From Lampropedia aestuarii (GTDB lineage Bacteria; Pseudomonadota; Gammaproteobacteria; Burkholderiales; Burkholderiaceae_C), in contig NZ_SSWX01000006.1 of NCBI RefSeq assembly GCF_004803635.1, positions 62,001-126,000 on the forward strand: DNA of 64,000 nucleotides, in the 5' to 3' direction. Made by a program: the position numbers and the translations under genes. Position 1 is the first letter of the stretch. Every line of letters starts with the position of its first letter. Of the stretch, positions 59,543 through 64,000 are shown one piece after another. The notes under the pieces were generated by a model that was given only the letters and a program-made list of their open reading frames with translations, made no database searches and had not been told where the DNA came from.

Positions 59543-62536
59543 TCAGGCTGCGAGCTCGCGAATTGCAACTGCAACAAGGTTGAGATTGACTATTGCCCGA
59601 CCAAACAGCAATACCGTGTCATGCGGCTGCAATGTGCGCAACAGCGAGTCAATCAGCTGGTTCAAGTCCTGGTACCAGCTCACCTGATGCAGTCCATGGA
59701 GCTGCTGCGCCAGGTCGGCCATCGCTTGGCCGTAGAGCAGGATGCGCCGTGCGGGGGTGCTTTGTAGCAGTGGTGCAAGCAGCATCTGCGCCTCTACTAA
59801 GCTGCCCGTTTGCTCAGCGCAAGCCTTGATGCCACCCAGGACGATCAAGCGCTGGCTCGGATCGGGGGCATGGCTGAGCAGCTGGGCAAATGCCGCGTGC
59901 GCTGCCAGGAGTTCGCTGGTGTTGCTGTGGTCGAGCATGACACGGTTGCCCGGCAGGTACTCTGACTGTCCGGCCCCTGGCAGTGGGCTCCAGTGGCGCA
60001 ATGCGCTGGCGTGGGTGGCCAGTGGCAGCTGCATGGCCTGCAACGCAGCCAAGGCTGCCTGGGCATTGAGCGCCATGTGGTGCCCGTTGGCTTGCAGCTC
60101 AACGCGCATGACAGGGGCTGAGCTGGATGTGTCTGTATTGGCGCAGGGCTGTAACTGGATATGCAAATGACCGCTGTTTTCCCAGCCATATTCATACACG
60201 GTGGCGCCAGGCTGCGGGCCAAAAGTGCTGAGCCTTATGTGTGCACGGGCGGCCAGCGCCTGCAAGGTCTCCGGTGGCAGCAAGCAGGCATTCAGAATGA
60301 GTAGACTGCCTGGGCGCATGGCGGACATCAGTTCCTGCAGGGCTTGCTCAATCTGACTGGCCAGTGGCGGACCAGCATCGCCCGTGGGGGCGGGCGGCAG
60401 ATTGGTCACAACCAGGATATCGGGGGCAAGCATTTGCAATTGTTCAGGCACGCTTTGCCAGGGCAGCTCGGCCAAAAGCCAGGGGGCGGTCTCGCTCCAG
60501 TGGAGCATTTGCAGGGCGGGGGCGTGTTGCACGATGGCATCTTGCTGCGCTGAGCTGCTGCCAAACAGGCACTGGGCCAGCATGCGCAGAGTCGATGTTT
60601 TGCCAGTGCAGCCGGTCACGCCAATGACTTGGCCTTGTACGCGTTGCCGAGCATGCCCGGCCAGGCGCTGCAAGGCTTCATGCAGCCCCGCTACCTCCAG
60701 TACTGGCAAGTCCGGGGGGATTGGGTGGCCAGTCACTTGGATCAAGGCGCTGGGCTGCAACGATGCAGCAACTGCGGCCGGAACGCCGAGTGCATCGCCT
60801 GTGTGGCGCACCAGCACCGCTGCGCCTTGCGAGTGGCTTTGGCGCGTCACGCTCAAGCCGGTAAGCGCAGCTGGCACAGACATGCCTTGCGGCAGATGCC
60901 ACTGTCCGGCCATCAACGAGGCCATGCTCTGGCCACTCCAGGGCATTGGCGCAGCGGGGCTGGCAGTATGCGCTGTATCGGAGTTGCGCGCAGCGTTGGG
61001 GGCCGGCGCTGTGGGCGCCAGGCCGTGTAGCAGCGCCACACAGGCACTGGCCTGGTTGAGCCAAAGCGCTTGCTGTGCCAGGCCTGGTTGCGACTGCTCA
61101 GCCTCTGACGGCCAAGGGGCTGTTGTGAACAGCATGTGCATTTGCTGGCGCTGCTGCATGTACATCGCCGTCTCAGGCCAGGCAAAGTGTTGGTGCAACG
61201 CATCGAGTTGCTCCAGCGTGCGCTTGCGCTCCAGCGGGCAAAGTGGGCTGGCAGAATTGCGTGTGGCCGGGTCCTGGCAGGCTTCTACCAACGCACAGCT
61301 CAGCCATGGTGGACTGTGGCGGTGGGCGTTCACAAATGGCTGGGCCAGCAGGTGCAGCCAGTTCTCGGGCCAGTCCAAGTGTGGCAGAGCGCTGGCAGAG
61401 CTGGCGCGCGTCGTGCAGGCGCTGCTGCTCGCATAGGCACGCAGTGCCAGTCGTTGCAGCAGAGCCAGTGCAGTGGGGCTGTGCTGGCTGGGGGCAGGCG
61501 ATTGGGGGGGCGTGCTGGCCAATGCCTGTTCGGTGTGCTGGGCCAGCTTGTGCAGCGCCGCTGCCACTGGTGGCTGCGCTGCTGCGTTGTGCTCAAGTAC
61601 GGTGGTGCTCAAACTCAGCACCAGCAATGCCCAGGCTTGCTCTTGTGCATCTTGGGGCACGGCATTGGCTGCGTAATTGCTGGCACGCGCGAGTGCCGAC
61701 ACCAAGGGAGCGAAGGTGCTGGCGTTGCGTGGTGCTGGCCCGGTGCGTAGTAATTGCAGCAGGCTGTACTGAACCTGCAAGTGTTCGGCCAGGGTACTGC
61801 TTTGCGGCCAGTGGCCTGCAGGCATTTGCTGGGCAATCAGGCCCACAAAGGCCGCTTGCCCCGCGTGGTGCAGCTGCATATCCATGCCTGCAGGGGCCGT
61901 GGTGCCTTGCAGTGGCGCTAATGGGTTTCTGGGCAGATGGATAGGGGCCGTGCTGTAGGGGTCTAGAAAAATGCCGCGCATGCGCAGCACCAGCCAAGAC
62001 TCACGTGCGGCATGGCCAGCCAGGATGGCGCCAGCCCAAGCCGGCAAGTCTGCAGCAGGTGCCAACAGTGCTTGTTGCAAGAGCAGCGTGTGCTCACAGC
62101 CCAGATCCGCGATAGCGCTGTTGCTGCGTCGCAGTTGTTCTACGTCATTGGCACTGAGCTGGTGGCCGGCTGGGTAGACCAGGACTTCTTCAGCCCAGTC
62201 AATGCGCAGGGCGGCGCTATCGAGTCGTCTGGCCCAGGCCCACTGCCGCACACGGATGGAGCCTTCGCGCCAAGCCGATTTAAAGGTATGGGCCTTGATA
62301 GGAAATACGGTGGCCAATTCGTTGGCATGGGCCACCGAAAAAACCAGCACGCAGCCTGGCCATGGCTCGGGCAGGCCTTGTAGCCTGAGTGCCAGGTGCT
62401 GGCGGGCGTGCTCCAGGATTTGGTCCAGCACCACCGGGCCTTGGGCCAAGGCCGCAGACGCGCTCCAATGCGCCCTGGGCACTTCTGTGCGAACTGGCGG
62501 GCTGTTGGAGTGAAAGGATGGAACCGGTAGGCTCAT
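59543..62536 (-). CDS. Large protein with Mur-ligase-like C-terminal part, unknown N-terminal half
   Basis: This 997-residue protein has a C-terminal ~440 residues that follow the MurF layout. They comprise a substrate domain (ALTGLSVTRQSHSQGAAVLV), an ATP domain with the P-loop GVTGCTGKTSTL at residues 639-650 and the acidic strand WLLAELPW, then LAPDILVVTNLPPA. A C-terminal domain has LDHSNTSELLAAHAA at about 868 in the place of MurF's DSYNANP. The first ~550 residues are Ala/Gln/Leu-rich and helical and match nothing I know. The ATG at 62536 has AAAGG upstream. The gene sits between the exporter and the OmpA-like gene, all in one direction. It cannot be the housekeeping MurF judging by its architecture; ligation of an amino acid or peptide to a cell-surface component is inference. 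Confidence 0.75.
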   Translation of the reverse strand: MSLPVPSFHSNSPPVRTEVPRAHWSASAALAQGPVVLDQILEHARQHLALRLQGLPEPWPGCVLVFSVAHANELATVFPIKAHTFKSAWREGSIRVRQWAWARRLDSAALRIDWAEEVLVYPAGHQLSANDVEQLRRSNSAIADLGCEHTLLLQQALLAPAADLPAWAGAILAGHAARESWLVLRMRGIFLDPYSTAPIHLPRNPLAPLQGTTAPAGMDMQLHHAGQAAFVGLIAQQMPAGHWPQSSTLAEHLQVQYSLLQLLRTGPAPRNASTFAPLVSALARASNYAANAVPQDAQEQAWALLVLSLSTTVLEHNAAAQPPVAAALHKLAQHTEQALASTPPQSPAPSQHSPTALALLQRLALRAYASSSACTTRASSASALPHLDWPENWLHLLAQPFVNAHRHSPPWLSCALVEACQDPATRNSASPLCPLERKRTLEQLDALHQHFAWPETAMYMQQRQQMHMLFTTAPWPSEAEQSQPGLAQQALWLNQASACVALLHGLAPTAPAPNAARNSDTAHTASPAAPMPWSGQSMASLMAGQWHLPQGMSVPAALTGLSVTRQSHSQGAAVLVRHTGDALGVPAAVAASLQPSALIQVTGHPIPPDLPVLEVAGLHEALQRLAGHARQRVQGQVIGVTGCTGKTSTLRMLAQCLFGSSSAQQDAIVQHAPALQMLHWSETAPWLLAELPWQSVPEQLQMLAPDILVVTNLPPAPTGDAGPPLASQIEQALQELMSAMRPGSLLILNACLLPPETLQALAARAHIRLSTFGPQPGATVYEYGWENSGHLHIQLQPCANTDTSSSAPVMRVELQANGHHMALNAQAALAALQAMQLPLATHASALRHWSPLPGAGQSEYLPGNRVMLDHSNTSELLAAHAAFAQLLSHAPDPSQRLIVLGGIKACAEQTGSLVEAQMLLAPLLQSTPARRILLYGQAMADLAQQLHGLHQVSWYQDLNQLIDSLLRTLQPHDTVLLFGRAIVNLNLVAVAIRELAA

Positions 62537-62759
62537 GGCTAAACCTTTGCAGACAATCAATGCGCAGGTGCTACAACGCACGCTCACGGCTTTGGCATAG
62601 ACCAGCTCTGCACAAAGCCCTGTGGTGGCTGAGCACGACCTCAGACGGTCTGGCGTGCACGTTTTTTTCGTCCATATCGATGGCTATGGCGTTCAAAAGA
62701 GCGCCTGGAGCGCACCGTGGGGCTATACGCATTTCAGCAGCGGGGGCAATAGCAGCGGT

Positions 62760-63275
62760 CTAGCGATAGTCGAATTCCACCCGGCGGTTGCGCTGGTGGG
62801 CGGCCTCATTGCTGCCGACATCGGCCAGTTGTTCTTTGCCGTAGCTCACCGCTTCCAGTTGTTTGGCATCTACGCCCAGGATCTGCAGCGTTTGTTTGAC
62901 GGTTTGTGCACGTCGCTGGCCCAGCGCCAGGTTGTACTCCGAGCCACCACGGGCATCGGTATGGCCGCGCAAGACGACTGCCCGCTCAGGGTGCTGTCGC
63001 AGCCATTGCGCATGGGCCTCGACCACGCTGCGGTCGCTGGGGCGAAGTGCATCGGAGTCAAAATCAAAATACACCAAGGTGGCGACATTTTCGGGGCCCC
63101 GGCCTGCCGGGGCAGTTTGAGCGACGACCGAGGCGACGCTGTTGGTGGCGCGCGGTTTGCCAAACGCATAGGTATGCGATGACTTTTCGGAGCTGCTGGC
63201 GCCTGTGTTGGCACAAGCCGATAAGGCCAGCGCCAACAACGCGCAGACTGGTAAGGTGATTCGAAGCATGGACAT
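62760..63275 (-). CDS. OmpA/Pal-like lipoprotein
   Basis: This is a 171-residue lipoprotein: a lipobox ALALSACAN (Cys near residue 20) and a C-terminal OmpA peptidoglycan-binding domain at residues ~65-171. The domain shows VYFDFDSDALRPSDRSVVEA, GHTDARGGSEYNLALGQRRA and VSYGKEQLADVGSNEAAHQR with the closing NRRVEFDYR. These residues bind diaminopimelate in peptidoglycan. In this locus it could anchor the exporter channel or the secreted repeat protein to the wall. The frame begins earlier, but the ATG at 63275 gives the lipoprotein signal. Confidence 0.92.
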   Translation of the reverse strand: MSMLRITLPVCALLALALSACANTGASSSEKSSHTYAFGKPRATNSVASVVAQTAPAGRGPENVATLVYFDFDSDALRPSDRSVVEAHAQWLRQHPERAVVLRGHTDARGGSEYNLALGQRRAQTVKQTLQILGVDAKQLEAVSYGKEQLADVGSNEAAHQRNRRVEFDYR

Positions 63276-63335
63276 AAGGCTCTCTCGATAAGGTTGCCAC
63301 TGCGTTGCAGTGGCAACCAAGGGGCTTGCGCGTGT

Positions 63336-64000
63336 TTAGGCGACTTGGTGGTGCTGCAGTTGCTGCGCCAAAGACAGACCGGTGTCGCTGTCGGCAATGC
63401 TGCTGATCGGCGCTGTGATGGACTCCAGTCCATCATTGCTTGCTGTGGCCAGTGGCGCGATTTGGGCCTTGCCCAGCAAACCGCCGAGCAAGCCGCCGCC
63501 GCCCAGCAAGCCGCCGAGCAAACCGCCGTTGCTGCTGCCACCCAACAGGCCGCCATCACCACCGGTGATGCCGCCCACCAAGCCGCTGACCAGGCCGTTG
63601 TTGCCCAGTAGTCCATCGAGCAAGCCTGCGTTGCCTCCGGCAACTCCACCGAGCAAACCGCCGACCGGACCGTTTTCGCCCAGCACGGTGCCGACCACGC
63701 CGCTGACCAGACCGGTTTCACCGACCAGGCCATTGAGCAGGCCACCGTCGCTTCCGGTCACGCCGCCAAGCAAACCGCCGACCAGACCGTTTTCGCCCAG
63801 CACGGTGTCGACCACACCACTGACCAGACCGGTTTCACCGACCAGGCCATTGAGCAGGCCACCGTCGCCACCAGTGACGCCGCCGAGCAGGCCACCGACC
63901 AGACCGTTTTCGCCCAGCACAGTGTCGACTACGCCACCGACCAGACCGTTTTCACCGACCAGGCCACCGAGCAGGCCGCTGTCACCACCGGTGATACCGC
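63336..64000 (-). CDS. Glycine-rich repeat surface protein (C-terminal part, gene continues beyond window)
   Basis: The visible ~220 residues are almost entirely Gly, Leu, Val, Asn and Asp repeats of the form GENGLVGGLLGGVTGGDGG and LLNGLVGETGLVSGVVDTVL, 39 residues per unit. The last 45 residues are non-repetitive (from GKAQIAPLATASNDGLESIT to the end QQLQHHQVA) and could carry a type I secretion signal, although no RTX nonapeptides are visible. The frame is open to the end of the window, so the gene starts upstream. It is followed by the OmpA-like, Mur-ligase-like and exporter genes in the same direction, making it the likely exported passenger. Similar proteins are sometimes labelled collagen-like, but the Gly spacing here is not a strict Gly-X-Y. 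Confidence 0.8.
   Translation of the reverse strand, partial: GITGGDSGLLGGLVGENGLVGGVVDTVLGENGLVGGLLGGVTGGDGGLLNGLVGETGLVSGVVDTVLGENGLVGGLLGGVTGSDGGLLNGLVGETGLVSGVVGTVLGENGPVGGLLGGVAGGNAGLLDGLLGNNGLVSGLVGGITGGDGGLLGGSSNGGLLGGLLGGGGLLGGLLGKAQIAPLATASNDGLESITAPISSIADSDTGLSLAQQLQHHQVA
63661..64000 (-). repeat. 117-bp tandem repeats encoding 39-residue units
   Basis: The plus-strand string CCGACCGGACCGTTTTCGCC or near-identical forms recurs at 63661, 63778 and 63895, exactly 117 bp apart, and the third unit runs out of the window. A diverged shorter unit (about 75 bp) precedes it at 63586. The copies differ mainly at synonymous positions and a few Ser/Gly or Asp/Gly exchanges. Confidence 0.92.

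Noticed and set aside
63336-64000. Collagen-like (Gly-X-Y) reading of the repeat protein
   Set aside because: Glycine spacing is irregular (GLVGGLLGG and similar), so a collagen triple helix is not supported.

Overview
The window looks like chromosomal DNA of a betaproteobacterium of the order Burkholderiales, probably close to Comamonadaceae. This rests on family content: a Bug-type tripartite tricarboxylate transporter binding protein, a DUF4148 protein, the polA / DUF2782-like pair, a Burkholderiales-type porin, a single-Flp Tad pilus locus, and a LeuA of the form seen in that group. It is inference from sequence reading only; no database search was run. No rRNA, tRNA or CRISPR array was found.

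Region by region: (1) 1-10.2 kb holds core genes: the 3' part of tamB, a CPA-type antiporter, a nitroreductase, a HAD phosphatase, polA and a divergent DUF2782-like gene with a strong terminator. (2) 10.3-15.4 kb is a catabolic-looking operon: binding protein, Gfo/Idh/MocA dehydrogenase, DUF993 aldolase-like protein, TIM-barrel isomerase/epimerase and a TetR regulator. The regulator's reading frame is broken at an A9 tract, and two related operator-like palindromes precede the operon. (3) 15.8-26.4 kb is a self-contained island for an unidentified, probably nitrogen-containing aromatic or amide compound. It has a Rieske oxygenase alpha subunit with its own ferredoxin and reductase, an acetamidase/formamidase-type hydrolase, an NTF2-like protein, a small unknown protein, a porin, an NCS1 permease and a SemiSWEET, bracketed by a PAS histidine kinase and a FixJ-type regulator. 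Codon use differs from the flanks, and degraded sequence borders it on both sides.

(4) 26.4-41 kb is a patchwork: a siderophore-interacting reductase, a CorA-like protein, DUF4148, a Crp/Fnr regulator, a secreted/anchored nuclease, a CitMHS transporter, leuA with a leader-peptide-like ORF, an AraC regulator, a glycosyltransferase and a sigma-54 activator. Between them lie four decayed gene fragments (flavoprotein monooxygenase, LysR, DJ-1/PfpI, RND pump) and three copies of a MITE-like repeat. (5) 41-54.4 kb is a complete-looking Tad/Flp pilus cluster on the minus strand (flp, tadV, cpaB, secretin, tadZ, tadA, tadB, tadC, tadD, DUF3613, tadE/F-like, tadG-like).

(6) 54.4-64 kb is a type I secretion locus on the minus strand (ABC exporter, HlyD-type adaptor, TolC-type channel). 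It sits next to an unusual 997-residue protein with a Mur-ligase-like C-terminal part, an OmpA/Pal-like lipoprotein, and the 3' end of a large glycine-rich protein made of 39-residue repeats that runs off the window. This last block is the best candidate for an undescribed system: a secreted repeat protein, its exporter, a peptidoglycan-binding lipoprotein and a Mur-ligase-like enzyme that could modify it or its attachment site.
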